This document shows, piece after piece, positions 12,931 to 25,598 of a stretch of 64,000 nucleotides of DNA (position 1 is the first letter of the stretch; every line of letters starts with the position of its first letter). Source of the stretch: Absidia repens (Eukaryota > Mucoromycota > Mucoromycetes > Mucorales > Cunninghamellaceae). The notes beneath the pieces are model-generated. The model saw only the letters and a list, made by a program, of their open reading frames with translations, was not told the origin of the DNA and did no database searches. Location of the stretch: NCBI GenBank assembly GCA_002105175.1, contig MCGE01000004.1, positions 558,001-622,000 of the forward strand. Direction: 5' to 3'. The translations under genes and the position numbers were made by a program.

Positions 12931-13357
12931 ATTATATCTTGATCAATTAAAAACATCATCAAATGTTATCACAGTAGTAAAGCAAATTTTGAACCGTGTG
13001 CTGACATTTTATACTTTGACCGTAAGTGCCGTCCGGCGAATTGGATTTTTTTCATGTAGCCTCCCCGAAGAATTTTTCCTGGTCAAAATTGCATTTATTT
13101 CCAGGAAGATTGTTTTAGTGCTAAGAAAAAAATAAGACTAGTGTCCAAAAACTATACACAGCGAAAAAAAAAGTGTATGATCCCCTCTGCTAATATAGCT
13201 GGAATGTTAAAAAGAATTCCAGTCACCGTTCTTATCGCAATTATAAACCTAAAGAAAAGGTTGACTTATCGTGTCAGGCGGATCATCCCCCTCTTTCTCT
13301 CAAGTTTTTTTTTTTTTTTTTTCTCTCCTTTGCTCGAAACAATACATTAAAGAAGAT
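12931..13357. promoter_or_regulatory. Upstream region of the subtilase
   Basis: An AT-rich leader. A run of 18 T bases followed by a C/T-rich stretch (13304-13331) precedes the ATG at 13358. No TATA box or operator was assigned. Confidence 0.3.
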
Positions 13358-16300
13358 ATGCTGATTTATTATTTGTTCCTGTCACTAGTTGTGTGTATAG
13401 TTTTATCTGAAGCCAGAGAGGCGGGATTTGAAAACAAAAGGATGGGCCAGCGCTACACCGTGCGATTTCGTTCCCCTCCGGAGAACAAGGCCGAAGTTCA
13501 AGCTGATCAAAAAGCGTTTTTGGATTACCTACAGCAGCATCACATCAACGTAACTGTACGTTATAAATTTACAAACATAATGAATGGTATGTCGGTTCAG
13601 TTGGTCCCCACGCCTTCCAACTCCACCATGGATCAACAACAACATCTGGATGCCATTAGTGGCATGATTAATCAAGACGGGGATATTATGTTTGACCAAG
13701 GAAACCTGGTTGATGATTCATTGGCGCGCCATCGCCCAGCCATGTTTTTGACACAGACGTTGCAGAACTGTCCTTACATTGATCAGTACTGGCCTGGGAA
13801 GAGATATGCTCGACCTAATGTCATTAGGTATGCGCCCGCGCCACACACATTTAATCGCACCGGTACCGCACCAGTCTACTACATTGATCCAGGCTCACCT
13901 AATTTAAAGTATGCCCATGCAATGACTGAGGTCGATCGAGCCAAGCGTGCCGGGTGGACGGGAAATGGGATCAAAGTTGGTATTCTGGATTCCGGCATAG
14001 ATTATAACCATCCATCCCTTGGTGGTTGTTTTGGCGTAAGAATCTTCTGTAGGGGTGCCAAAAAAATAGTGGCCATGCTCAATTATGTTTCCATTCTTTT
14101 TTTTTTTTTTGGTCTCTAAAAGGAAGGTTGTCTTGTACAATACGGCTATGATTTGGTTGGTGATGATTATACTGGTAAAGTATAGCGTAGTTTTTGCATT
14201 AATTTTTTTTTTAATTGGTTGTCCTGAATTTTTTTACGCCCTCCTAGAATTGAATGATCCAATCCCCGACAGCGACCCACAGTAAGAACAATTTGTTATT
14301 TTTTTTTCTTTTTCCCTTTATTTACAATTTTTGTCTTTCTTTTGCTATCTCTAGCGATTCATGTGATGGACACGGAACTCATGTTGCTGGTATATTAGCT
14401 GCTAATGACACCTTTAAAGTAAGACGTAAGACAATAGAAAAGCCATACGAATGCAACGTTGTTTAATGGTAACCTCTTATTTTACTGGCCTACAGGGATT
14501 TGAAGGGGTTGCGCCTGGTGTCACTCTTGGTGTTTGGAGGTTGTTATTTGTCATATATTAGTATCTGAGCCAAGATTGCTTTCCACTAACATTTCTTTCT
14601 TTACAGAATCTTTGGATGTCATGGTGATACGGACGACGATATTATTTTGGCTGCAGCGTAAGTATTTCCTCTCCTCGCCCACTTGACCCTCTCAGAATAT
14701 ATATATATGTCAGATATGAACTTTTACTGAATGTATACTCGGGCTCCATTTTTTTTCTCTTTCTTCTTATGATAGTGATATGGCGGTTAGTGCCGGCATG
14801 GATGTCATCAATTTATCTTTAGGAGGTGGGGTTAGCGCGTGGGCAGAAGTAAGTCATAATGTCAAATTTATAGTATATAAGATCGCTAACTCTTTCCAAT
14901 TTTTAGGATGCACTCGCTGTTGCATTATCAGCCATGGCAGATAGAGGGATCATCGTGGTCGTTGCTCAAGGGAACGAAGGAAGAGATGGTAAGAAACCCA
15001 AGATAGACATTTTGGACGCTCATTCTTTCTGACGTATCTGATATGGCTGTGTATAACTTTTTTTTTTTTTTTTTTTTTTTTTTGCAGGCATCGCACGAAC
15101 GCCTTCTCCTGCCATCGGCGAACACGTTATTGCTGTTGGATCTGTGGATAATGCTAGCAAATTCAATCACCTCCTTCGTGTTTATCATCATGGACGTGAA
15201 CTAGCAAGTTATGGTAACAAAAATAGGAAAATGGGATAAGCGCAGTGATCATCAAATTTTGGTGTTCTTCTCATTAATCCATTTTTGTTTTTATCAGAAT
15301 ATGTCTTGATTGACGGATCCCATTATGATTTGGATGAAACGAATACCGAACTCACCACGCTTGTCACAGAACGGAAAGAAAAGAACATATCAGCGACCAT
15401 TATTGAAGACGAAAACGACACTGGGTGCCATCCAATCATAGAAGATGTACAAAACAAAGTGGTCCTGGTTAAAGGGGGTGAATGTGACTTGGGACAAAAG
15501 GCACTGGAGGTACAGAATGCTGGTGGCTCGGGTGTACTTATTTACAACACTGCTGATTTAGATAACGCAGACTCAGTGGATATGGATACTCAGCGTTATT
15601 CTCTTGTCCAAATTCCCGTGATATCCCTCAGTGGTCAAGATGGTGCAGCTCTTTTACGGCATTACTATGGAATGAAGGCAAACAGCATGACTTCAAAAAT
15701 GACTCTGAATTTTGTCGCTGAAAAAAAGACGAAGAAAATGGTGAAAAAAATGTCAACGTAAGTGGCAAAAGATAAATCAAATGGATGGATCCTCATTCAT
15801 GCTTACAGTTATTTTCACCTCTTTTTTCAATAGGTTCTCTACTTGGGGTCCTGATCCAGAGGTAATATACATGTATGTTGACATTATACATCCGTATTTA
15901 GCAATACTCATTGATATCCTTTTCTATTTATTGACTAGTTGCATCTCAAGCCTGATATTGTTGGTGTTGGAGGATCAATGTACTCTACGTTTCCAATGGA
16001 AATGGGTAAGTAGTACAGGTCAATGAATGCGAATGATTGTGGTATTTTTGACTTTTTTGTAACTTTTAGGTGCTTACACGACCATGAGCGGAACGAGCAT
16101 GGCAACAGTAAGAACATTATTATTATTCTTATTATTGTTATTATAGTTGTATAAAGTTTAGCTGACTCTTTTATCTTAGCCTTATATTAGTGGATGCGTG
16201 GCTCTCTTAATGCAAGCGACAAAGGAACACTCTCCAATTTCAATTATCCGACATTTGTTGAACTCTGCAGAACCGATTCATTCTCATGATGGTTTTAATT

Positions 16301-17570
16301 TGGAATCCATGGCAAGACAAGGCGCTGGTTTGGTTCAGGTACGATATTGCCTATCGGGGATTGGACCCTAAAAGTTCGTGGGAAAGGACTGAAAAAAGGG
16401 ATAAAATGGGAATATTTTATATCTGCTCACCGCTGTCTTTTTCTTCCTCTTTCGCAGATTTATGACTCCATATTGGCCTCCTCAAATGTAACTCCGTACA
16501 AGATTCCGTTAAATGATACTGAGCATTTCCAACTATTGACGCAACTCGTGATTGAAAATACATCCAATGCAACTAAAAAGTACCAACTCGAACATTTGCC
16601 TGCTATGGCTATATCTGGTAAAAATGACGGAAAAAAAAGGACGGGTAAAAAAATAAGCTTATCAATTTTCTGACTTTTTTTTTTGGATAAATACAGGATA
16701 TGACTTTAGGAAAAGTGCCGTACCTTTGCGAAGAGGACAATATCAATCGACGAATGGTTCCGTCTATTTTGAACCGGAGACAATTACTCTTGGGCGGCAG
16801 GAAAAAAAGAATGTTACGGTGCGTTTTGAACAGCCTTCCTTGAGTGAACTGACATATGACAAGCATGGTGATATTATCTCTCCCCTGGTATATGGTGGCT
16901 TCCTTCAATTGCGACAGATACCAATGAATGGTGATAAATCAAGACTTGCTCCTGCCCTTCATGTCCCATATTATGGTGTACTAGGCAATCAACGTGATTT
17001 ACCAATCTTCGATACAGTGGTAAGAAAGTAAGGTTAGCGGGGAATGATTTTTTCTAACGATTTGTAATTCTGTTTTTGTTTGCGATATAGCAAGGGTATC
17101 CGTATATTGGACATGAATACGGCACTCCAATACACCTTGACAAATCACACATTTTACCATCCATTATCCCGACTTACAATTTTGAAAAAGACGAAAAGCT
17201 ACATTTATTTATACGACTCGGAAGTCCCACCGCTCTACTAAAATGTGAATTGATCAAAAGCAGCGATAATCAGGTGATGGGATATGTTTCTCGATTTCAA
17301 AATGCTTGGGTGCCTCGGAACGACAACAGCTTAAGCAACCATCATTATACGATTCACTGGGACGGACAGGTGGCTTTGGATTTTCGATCCAGTCTATCAT
17401 CATCGCAGGTTGAATTAAAGGGATCATTATCGTCCATACCTATCAAGACATATCCTGCTGATCCTGGTGTATATCGACTACGACTCTCAGCACTCAAAAT
17501 ATTTGGACGCACCGACAAAAGCGAAGATTGGGAAACATGGGATTCCTTTGAATTTGGCATTCTAGGTTAG
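13358..17570 (+). CDS. Secreted subtilisin-like serine protease (S8) with PA domain
   Basis: An endopeptidase of family S8, probably secreted for nutrient digestion. Seventeen exons join in frame: 13358-14035, 14123-14174, 14248-14281, 14355-14418, 14496-14539, 14607-14657, 14776-14848, 14907-14988, 15088-15213, 15298-15757, 15834-15861, 15939-16005, 16070-16107, 16180-16338, 16458-16617, 16697-17019 and 17091-17570 (972 residues). Residues 1-18 look like a signal peptide, which favours the ATG at 13358 over upstream poly-Phe readings. A propeptide follows. The catalytic triad is visible: D211 (ILDSGID), H261 (GHGTHVAG) and S596 (GTSMAT), with an oxyanion Asn in QGNEG. A PA insert lies between His and Ser at about 430-520, and an Fn3-like C-terminal region at about 640-972, as in the Vpr-like subfamily. 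No GPI signal or C-terminal anchor is evident. An AATAAA lies near 17625. Confidence 0.93.
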
Positions 17571-18145
17571 ATTAGATTACGGTAGACTTTTAGTATTAGT
17601 ATAGAATTATTTTTTGTTGTCATGAAAAATAAAAATAGGGATACATGCAGGTGTTACGTTTTTTATGCTGTTATATAAAAGTTATTGTGTATATTTTTTA
17701 TATTCGATAGAATTCCCGAATGGTTCCAATCAATTCTCTCTATTCCCCACCCCCCATTTTGGCGCAGCCCAATCGTTTCGTCTTCCTTTATTATTTTTAA
17801 ACGCCGTTCCCATTTTTCTCCCATAAACCTTTTTTGAATTCTATTTTTCCCCTGGTCTTCCTCTTTTTCCGCTATTCCTTTTTTTCTTTTTTTTTTTTTT
17901 TTCGAAAGAGCTATCGTTGATTCGAAAACATACCTACCCTTAGATAGTCGATGAAACGATAACTGAACGAGGGGACAATCACTATCTTCTTCTCCTGCGC
18001 AGTAACTCCCTACTTACTTTATTTACACAACACAACACAACACACACACATTCATCCTCACAACCCAAACAGTCTCATAAACAAATCGCAAAAATAGCAA
18101 CAACAACATCGACCACGGCGAATATAATACACATCTCACATCGAC
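17571..18145. promoter_or_regulatory. Intergenic, upstream of the membrane protein gene
   Basis: Holds the 3' end of the subtilase and a promoter region with a T tract (17889-17902) and a CA-rich leader (18026-18052: caca repeats) before the ATG at 18146. No gene seen. Confidence 0.35.
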
Positions 18146-19385
18146 ATGGCACAACTTAGCGAATTTGGTGAACGAGTAATTGATCGTATCAACATGATCG
18201 GTATGTGGATATCAGTCGTCATCTGTGTACGCAACTTCTTCGTCTGTTATCGCCAATACAAGCGAACTCGGGGGAAAATGTAAGTGAGAGAAAAATAGAA
18301 GGCGGGAGAAAATAAACAAACTAATCACCCGGCTGCTTCTCTTTCACTCTAGTCATCTTGTCAATATTGCTCAAGTGGTGGTGTTTTTTATCTACCGGCT
18401 CTTGTATGGACTGATACCTTTATTTGAAATTGCCACATGTGCTTATTATCCTCTACTTGTATCGTAAGTGGTTTTTTTTTATTGGATAAAACGTAGGTAC
18501 TAATACACTATTTTATTGTCTTTAGGTTATGGCATTTGGATTATCTATTATTCTACACAGGTAAATTCCACATCATTCAATCTTGATTTGTTTTGTTTTG
18601 TTTTTGCCTTGTTCCTGTCGTTTGTGCTCTTTTTTTTTTTTTTTCTAATTGTTCTATATTGATCGTTTTCTATTTTATCGCGGATTTGATTAGTGATGTT
18701 TCTGCGGCTATTAATATTGGAATCCGACAAGAATTCGTTATGGATCAAAATAGTGGGCATAGCTTTGATTACAGTCCGGTTTGCAGATTGGCCCTATGAA
18801 TTGGCATTTTTACCATTAGAACAGTCTTTTCTTGATTCTTCATCTACGTCAGGATCAACTTGTTGGGCTATCTGGTAAGCCTATTACCCTAGAAAGTGAA
18901 ATAAATGTCATACCCGCGGAACTAATTAACCTGGCCACTTTTATTTTACTGATTTAGGGCAAACGGTGTGATTATTCTGAATTTTATTGGAGATGCATTG
19001 GCCAATCTATTTCTTAGTGGCATGTTTGTTAGAAGGTAAAAAAAAAAAAAAAAAACTAGACAAATAGGATCTACGAAAGGAAAAAAAAATGTGGAGGTGG
19101 AAACGAAACCTTACGAACCAACATCTTGGATTTTTTCTATTCGTTAGACTTTATGTGCATATCCGTCAATCTCGAAAGGTGATGAGCCATCACAACTGTG
19201 TAATTGAATATATTGCTAGAAAATCGCTCATATGCCTGGCCCTGACATTTGTGGTGAACTTGATCATGAACTTATTCAAGGTGACGATGTTTTTAGGTGA
19301 TAGGTCAGATGTAAGTAGGAATCTTTTTTTTTCCATGTTTGGGGTAGATAGATTAGATGATGATGACGATTTTAGTGGCTGAAAC

Positions 19386-19417
<32 letters not shown>

Positions 19418-20045
19418 GGCATTTACTGTGTATTTTGCTATTGCGGAATCAACACTATTAGTGGAAGCTTTACGTGTGGATCACCCTGGTCTTCGTGATC
19501 GATCATCATGTGAACAGTGCGTCCATTCCGATCACACCGACCTTAATATCGACCGAGCAGCGAAGAAAAAGAACAGGGATGAAGAAGAGGGCGGCGGAAA
19601 AAATACCGACAGCAGAAGTAGAAAAGGCGACAAAGATTCTGATGACGACTTTGAAGATCTCACTGTACCACACAGTAAAGATCTACGACATCCTGATGCT
19701 GGTCCAATGGCGTTGGAAATGGCAATGGCATCAACAAAAACGGCATCATTACCAAAATCATATTCACTCGTCAACAAAAATTTGCACCAATTCTATTCGC
19801 CCATATCATCCTATCAGTCTCAACAACATCATCGAAGCCATCACCATCATCATCATTTACCCCAGTTAAAATCAATCAACAATTTACCACAAACATCATC
19901 AGCACCTCCTTTCGCAGCTCCAATACGACCTGTGATACGATCTAGTGGCGATATTGAAGCAGTGCCCACTGTATCGCTAGGATCGATCGAACTTGAAGAA
20001 TCACCCAAATGGAAACCATCAAATCGCTCTGGCAAGCAAGACTAG
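18146..20045 (+). CDS. Polytopic membrane protein of unknown function
   Basis: Seven exons join in frame to 442 residues: 18146-18279, 18353-18463, 18526-18560, 18694-18874, 18958-19035, 19148-19310 and 19419-20045. The first 250 residues hold about seven hydrophobic segments (near 15-35, 45-65, 68-82, 86-104, 109-124, 153-178 and 205-228, with another weak one at 234-250). The remaining 190 residues are a polar tail, probably cytosolic, with an acidic/basic stretch and a His-rich tract near residue 370. The topology recalls a seven-pass receptor or channel, but no signature was recognised, so function is unknown. The last intron ends in a long AT dinucleotide run. An AATAAA lies near 20290. 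Confidence 0.8.
19391..19416. repeat. AT dinucleotide run in an intron
   Basis: About thirteen AT units immediately precede the AG acceptor of the last intron of the membrane-protein gene, serving in place of the usual pyrimidine tract. Confidence 0.8.
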
Positions 20046-21156
20046 ATGGCCTTCACCTCCATCCCCAATCCGCATCCGCATCCGCATCTCCTTCTCCTTA
20101 TCATCCAAATACCTTATTGTAGATATATATTTTATTATTTGATACACTCTTTTTCGCTTTCTTATTATTCATCCACTCTATTCTTATTATTTGTCACTAT
20201 TGTTTATTATATTTATTCTTTGTATTTTACTATCTGTCATACTAGTCCTTCTACTTCATGTCTTTTTTTATTATTATTATTCATCAATTAATAAAGTCAT
20301 TCAATACATGATGCAAATGTCTTTTATATATATTGCGTTATACAGTTGTGTGTGTGTGTGTGTGTGTCTGTGTGTGAGTGTACAAAAGGAAGTTATCATG
20401 TCTATTTTGAACAATCCAGTTCAAATATAAGCAATATATATATATATATGTACTTAAGGAACCCAGTGAATAATTCTTGAACAATCAGCTAGGGTGCCTA
20501 GATCTTAGGAGCTAAGTCTTACTGTGAGAATACATTATAATATAATCTTCCCCTTTTCCCCTGCCTCAATGTGCATCGTCCTCCAAGTTAGTGGGTAATG
20601 AAATAGATCACATTATTTGTATCTCAATACATCATGTTCTTGCAAGTCACCCCCAAAATAAAAGGAAAAGTCAGATTACAGGTACTGAAAGTAGTCATTG
20701 CTCAATACATTGCATCCGTTTGACTCATTCTTTTTTGTTAATAATCTCAAATCGACATCTCTATAACTAAAATTAAAAGATAGATACCACACTTGGAAGA
20801 TTATTCAACCTGATTACGAAAACGAAGGAAGCAGGTGAACGGTACGAGAAGAGACGTTAGTCGTTATTTGTACTCGCTGATTCGATAAGAGGAAAGTCAA
20901 TGTTGACAAAAACTTTAAATGCATAAATTGTCCTACGCAAAACAATGAGGATTGAATAGTGTAAGGGACTGAAGGGGAAGATCAGAGTGGGAGAGGGATG
21001 AAAACCGGGCGATTTTTTTGTAGGTGTCACCCCTGAGTTTATGCAAATCACTTTCATTTTAAATCCTTATGACTTGTTCTCTTTATTTCTCTCTCTCTCT
21101 TTCCTTCTTCTTGCCTTTGGACCGATTTTTTTTTTTTTTTGTACCTACTTGCTTTT
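20046..21156. other. Intergenic, no gene seen
   Basis: Includes the 3' UTR of the membrane-protein gene (AATAAA near 20290), a TG dinucleotide run at about 20346-20376, and the pyrimidine-rich promoter (CT run 21088-21101, T tract 21126-21140) of the next gene. Open frames are short and of low complexity. Confidence 0.4.
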
Positions 21157-21698
21157 ATGAAAGAACATTCACTACCGCAACAGCCCTATGCTGAAAAGCA
21201 ACAACGAAGAAGTTCCGCTCCCATGTTCAATAATCATCGTTCGTCATCGCCACTCTTTCCACCATCGAATCAACAGTCTCGGCATAGTAGTCTTAGTCAT
21301 CATAATATCCAAACACAACAACAGACATTGGCCCTGAATCAACCTGCCTCACAAACCCATCGACTGTCTATTGCAGAACGATTCATGTCATCCATACCTC
21401 CATCACCTGACCCACCTCTTAACCACCTTGGTAATCCAAGCAATCCTCCCTCGCCGCGTAACAGTGACATGATCAATGATTCTAACTATCTTCACCCTCA
21501 CACATTGCCTATCAGTAAGTGGAATCTTTTATTTTTTATGTTTATTTTATTTATATACGCCTCGCCCCTTGATATTCTTTTCGTTTTTTTTTTTTTTTTT
21601 TTTTTGCTCTAAAAAGAAAAATCAAGGAGACAAGGGGCTCCGCAGCCGCCCACTCGCCTCAGTCAATACAAATTCCATGCATACTGATATCCCGCTTT

Positions 21699-21745
<47 letters not shown>

Positions 21746-22641
21746 CAACTTTTACTCATCCCGCCAATTGTGGTCAACCTCATGATACTTTGAAACAAAC
21801 TGAATGTGCCAATGGAATGTCATGGACACCATCCTTACATCAACCTTCTCAACCAAAACGACATTCAAGAAAATCAAAAAGACCTCATGCTGAACAACAA
21901 CAATCCAGACGTCCACCAAAGACATCGGCGACTTTGCCAACTTATGGCGAGAACGTGGATCATATGGAAAAGTCAACAGCAACAGTTGCAGTCAATCGCG
22001 GAACCCATTCAAAAGGCGATCGCCAGCATGAAAAACACATGATCAGCAAAGAAGCGCCATTAGAAGGGTTTTGGTATTGCCATAGGGGATGTTTATTACT
22101 TTGTATCTTCTTCTTCATCTTGGTGCTTGGATTCCTGCTCTTCTTGGTGTGGCCACGGGTACCTTTACTACGGATCGAAGGAGCGAGTGTTGTTAGTCCG
22201 GTGGAAATTGTACAAACTCAGCAAGGATGGATGGAGAATGTGATGTTTACGACGAGCTGGTTGGTGAACGTGACGGTGGACAATCGACAGAATTATATCC
22301 CCACACGCCTCAACAAGGTTCAGTTGATTGTGAAGGATGCCGTGACGAACGCGCTGGTGGGGAAAGGTACACACAATGACGACAATATGGATTGGGTGCT
22401 GATGGACGGTATCTCGACCATGTCGCTGCTCGTCACTGTCAATTATCAAGCACGGGATATGTCGGATACTACTTTTTTGGACTTGGCCCATGCTTGCCAT
22501 CGGACGGCCGCCGATCTGCCTGCCACCTCTTTGCCTCTTCATTTCTGGTTTACTTTATACATGTTTGGATTTGACTGGCTTGGCTTCACTCCCACAATCA
22601 TTGCGACACCAGCTTCCAGTGGCTTCTTTTGTCCTGTGTGA
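21157..22641 (+). CDS. LEA_2-like single-pass membrane protein
   Basis: Two exons, 21157-21514 and 21746-22641, give 417 residues. Residues 1-230 are disordered and rich in Ser, Pro, Gln and His. One strong membrane segment lies at about 235-258, followed by a lumenal or extracellular domain of about 160 residues. That domain starts LLRIEGASVV and has the alternating beta-strand pattern of the LEA_2 fold, as in the vacuolar fungal proteins Tag1 and Vac7; this is a resemblance in architecture, not a proven orthology. The ATG at 21157 is the first true ATG in the frame. The single intron contains an uninterrupted run of 43 T bases directly before its AG. Confidence 0.75.
21701..21743. repeat. 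43-T homopolymer at a 3' splice site
   Basis: An uninterrupted T run directly before the AG (21744-21745) of the LEA_2-like gene's intron. It acts as its pyrimidine tract and is probably length-variable. Confidence 0.9.
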
Positions 22642-22865
22642 CTCTCCCTCTCTCCCTCTCTATCTCTTCCTCTTTGTTGTATACTTCTCTTATTTAGTTA
22701 TTATTTATTTATCTGCATCAGTTTATAATTAGTATTTTAGTGTTAGTATTTATGTTGTCCTTTTTAGATATAGACATTATAAAAGCTCGCTTTTTATTGT
22801 TTTTAATGTTATTTTATTTTTTTGGTCTCTTTCTTTTATTATTACTATCATCGGATTTTGTGCTG

Positions 22866-23423
22866 ATGATGGAGACTTGGCATTGGGGTTTAGTGGGGGC
22901 AGGATTGACGTTATTTTTTGTTATTACAGGTTACATAGCTCACAGATCTTATCGTCATCTTTCTCTGAAGGAGCAAAAGAGTATCGATCATCACCAGGGT
23001 CCTGTTATTATCATCGATGGAAACGAAAAAATACCACCACCTTACCACACTCTTGAAGCAGATCACACTAACAACCATCACCAAATTTCAAGTCCTTTGT
23101 CTTACCCATACATCATCACCCCACTCTCAGCTCCACCTGCTCAATTCTTTCGTGACCAAACCCAATCACGATGGATGTCCTCCATTAACAAGCCTTCTTC
23201 ACCAGCCTTCTCTCAAATTGAAAATACTAGCACTATGCAGAATACTGACTGGTCTGACGACAATCATCGATTCCTCTCCTTATCGCCTTTCTTAGGTCAC
23301 ACCCACACCAACGTCTCGACTTCACCTTCTCCTCTATCGACCTGCTCAGGGCAGACTCGAACCCCTTCTCCTGCTCTAGCCAAACTCGCTTCTTCATGGT
23401 CAACATGGAAAAGACATGCTTGA
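22866..23423 (+). CDS. Small single-pass membrane protein, unknown
   Basis: An uninterrupted frame of 185 residues if read from the ATG at 22866. An earlier in-frame ATG at 22752 would add a very hydrophobic segment. Residues 5-25 form a membrane helix (WGLVGAGLTLFFVITGY). The rest is a Ser/Pro/Thr-rich tail with a PPPYH motif near residue 60, which could bind WW domains. It begins only about 220 bases after the previous stop, on the same strand. A downstream AATAAA lies near 23542. The composition resembles the disordered tails of neighbouring genes, supporting a real gene, but no family was recognised. Confidence 0.5.
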   Translation: MMETWHWGLVGAGLTLFFVITGYIAHRSYRHLSLKEQKSIDHHQGPVIIIDGNEKIPPPYHTLEADHTNNHHQISSPLSYPYIITPLSAPPAQFFRDQTQSRWMSSINKPSSPAFSQIENTSTMQNTDWSDDNHRFLSLSPFLGHTHTNVSTSPSPLSTCSGQTRTPSPALAKLASSWSTWKRHA

Positions 23424-24099
23424 TACCTCAACTTCCCCGCCTCTTTTAGTTTATTCTATATAGTTTTCTTTTTAGATTAGCACTATTTTTTCCCATCATT
23501 ACACATATATGAACTTCCACATTTCCTTCTATCTTATCAATGAAATAAAGAAATCAATATTTTATCATATGAACCTGACCACTACGCGAACTTTTGTTGC
23601 CGTATGTAGTGTAGTTGACAACAATGTATAATATAGTACAGTAGACAGGGCGCTAAGCTCAATAGTTTGTTGAAGTCACCTCATACCCGACTCTATTTTT
23701 TTTTTTTTTTGTTACATGCATACGCACAGCACAGTACTGTACAATGTGGGCATACCCATTTAACTAGACGAATCAAATACATGATATAAGAGATGATTTC
23801 AAACTTGGTATCATAGACAAGACATATTTTATTCAGATGTAGATATGAAATATTACAACTAAACTACACTAGTCTAAACATAGTATCGTGATATCCATTT
23901 TAAGGTGAGGTGATTAGGGTGTGCGTGTGGGTGGGTTAGTGGGGAAGCAGGAGGAGTAGGGTATCTTGTTCAGTAGTTTTTTGACAGAAGAGGCGTAATA
24001 TATGAATATTTGCGGTATATTATAAGAATAAAGAATGGGTGTTAAGTGTAATATACTTGCTATATTTTCCAAATCCTTTGCTAAAAACTGCTTACAGCA
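23424..24099. other. Intergenic with a short repeat fragment
   Basis: The 3' UTR of the preceding frame, a T tract at 23697-23710, and at 23817-23870 a short piece (acaagacatattttattcag) resembling the reversed AATAAAATATG part of the dispersed repeat. No gene seen. Confidence 0.4.
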
Positions 24100-25560
24100 C
24101 CATTTGCATACTGTATGTACTGTAGGCGGACCCGCAACAACGAGATCAATGGGAAAGCCAAATTGCATCGTCATTATGGGTAATATTGTAACCTTCATGT
24201 GCGTATCCATGCTATACATATTAATAAAGAGTCCCTCTGTAATCTTTTGTTGCTGGGGGGGGCTATTACCGAAATGAAAAGGCCATCGATAAAAATCAAG
24301 GAAATGGTCAGATCTGCAGCTCAGCGAGAGGTCACGTAAATGATTTCAAATCCCGACCACGTGAATTTTTATTTACATCCAATTTTTTATTTTCTCTCCC
24401 ACTCTCTTTTCCTTTCATTTTTTTTTTCTTCGCCATTCAACTTCTTTGAGGCTATGTTGGACCTAGATTACTGTCAGGACTAGGTTAGAAGGGGTTTCAG
24501 CGCAAAGATTACAAGATGCATGGGGAAACCCTTTCATTTCGGATCTAGGATCTGATGGTACTATTGGTTGGCTTTTTGGAATCTTCCTTAGTTTAGTCTC
24601 GTATTAGTTTTGCCCATAGCTTGTATCTACATCTAAATAAAATATGTTTCTTTTTACTTCCTTCAACAAAAAATGTTCCATTTAGTCTCTCTCATGTCTT
24701 GTGCAATGAATTCCGTTTTACTAGCAATCAATCCCGTTTGATAGTGTTGATGGATGTTGTACTTCCACAATAAATGCTCCTTTAGCTTTTCTAGTACCCT
24801 GTACAATATATCAGCTCCAATTTTACTGTTGTACCTTGACCATTCTTCAGGTCTCACGTTAGTCTACGTTATGCCTCCTCCAATAGATCCTTCCATTCAA
24901 TCTCTCATAAACCCCTCGTCCTTAGTTTCAGTGTCTACCAATGCGTGTCAATAAAACATACCTTTTAATTAACCAACCTCTGCACCATCATATAATAAAC
25001 AAAGTCGTTATTGTAGCTACCTTGTGAGCGTACTCCAAACATATGCTTTCTAGTTCACCCGCTAAACTACATTTGCCCTCCTCAACATGCAGAGACTGGT
25101 TTGCAGACTTGAATCACTTTGAAACGAAGGTGACAATATTTTTGCTTGATAATTCATATAGGTAAATCTAGGTCGTGCTATGCACGTACCCATCGCTATA
25201 AAGTATTTTGCACTACCTTCTAGTCTATCTATAATGACTTGCACCACCCACAGAGACATAGCGACTGGCTGACAGTTCTAGGTCACTCAATATGCAACAT
25301 AGCCGTATTCCCGCTCTACCGTTCCTATTAATCAACTTAGGCCGTGCCACCAGCGGAATGTCCGCTCTACTGTACTGGACCTACTGTCTTAATCCAGCTC
25401 GTTATTTTTTATTTATTTATTTTCATCTTTTTTGCAGGTGGTATAACAAAAGTTGAAGCTCAACTGATGTCTTTTAGGATGTAAAATGGTTGGGGGTATC
25501 TAATTTCATCAAAAACCACACTTCAGCAGCCTCCTCCCGCTTGACACCCAGTCGTTCAAT

Positions 25561-25598
<38 letters not shown>

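Noticed and set aside
13271..13357. Upstream in-frame extension of the subtilase (poly-Phe)
   Set aside because: It reads through a T-tract promoter. The ATG at 13358 begins a proper signal peptide.
21613..21700. A possible extra exon between the two LEA_2-like exons
   Set aside because: The segment has a plausible acceptor but no usable GT donor before the 43-T tract, and the two-exon model joins in frame without it.
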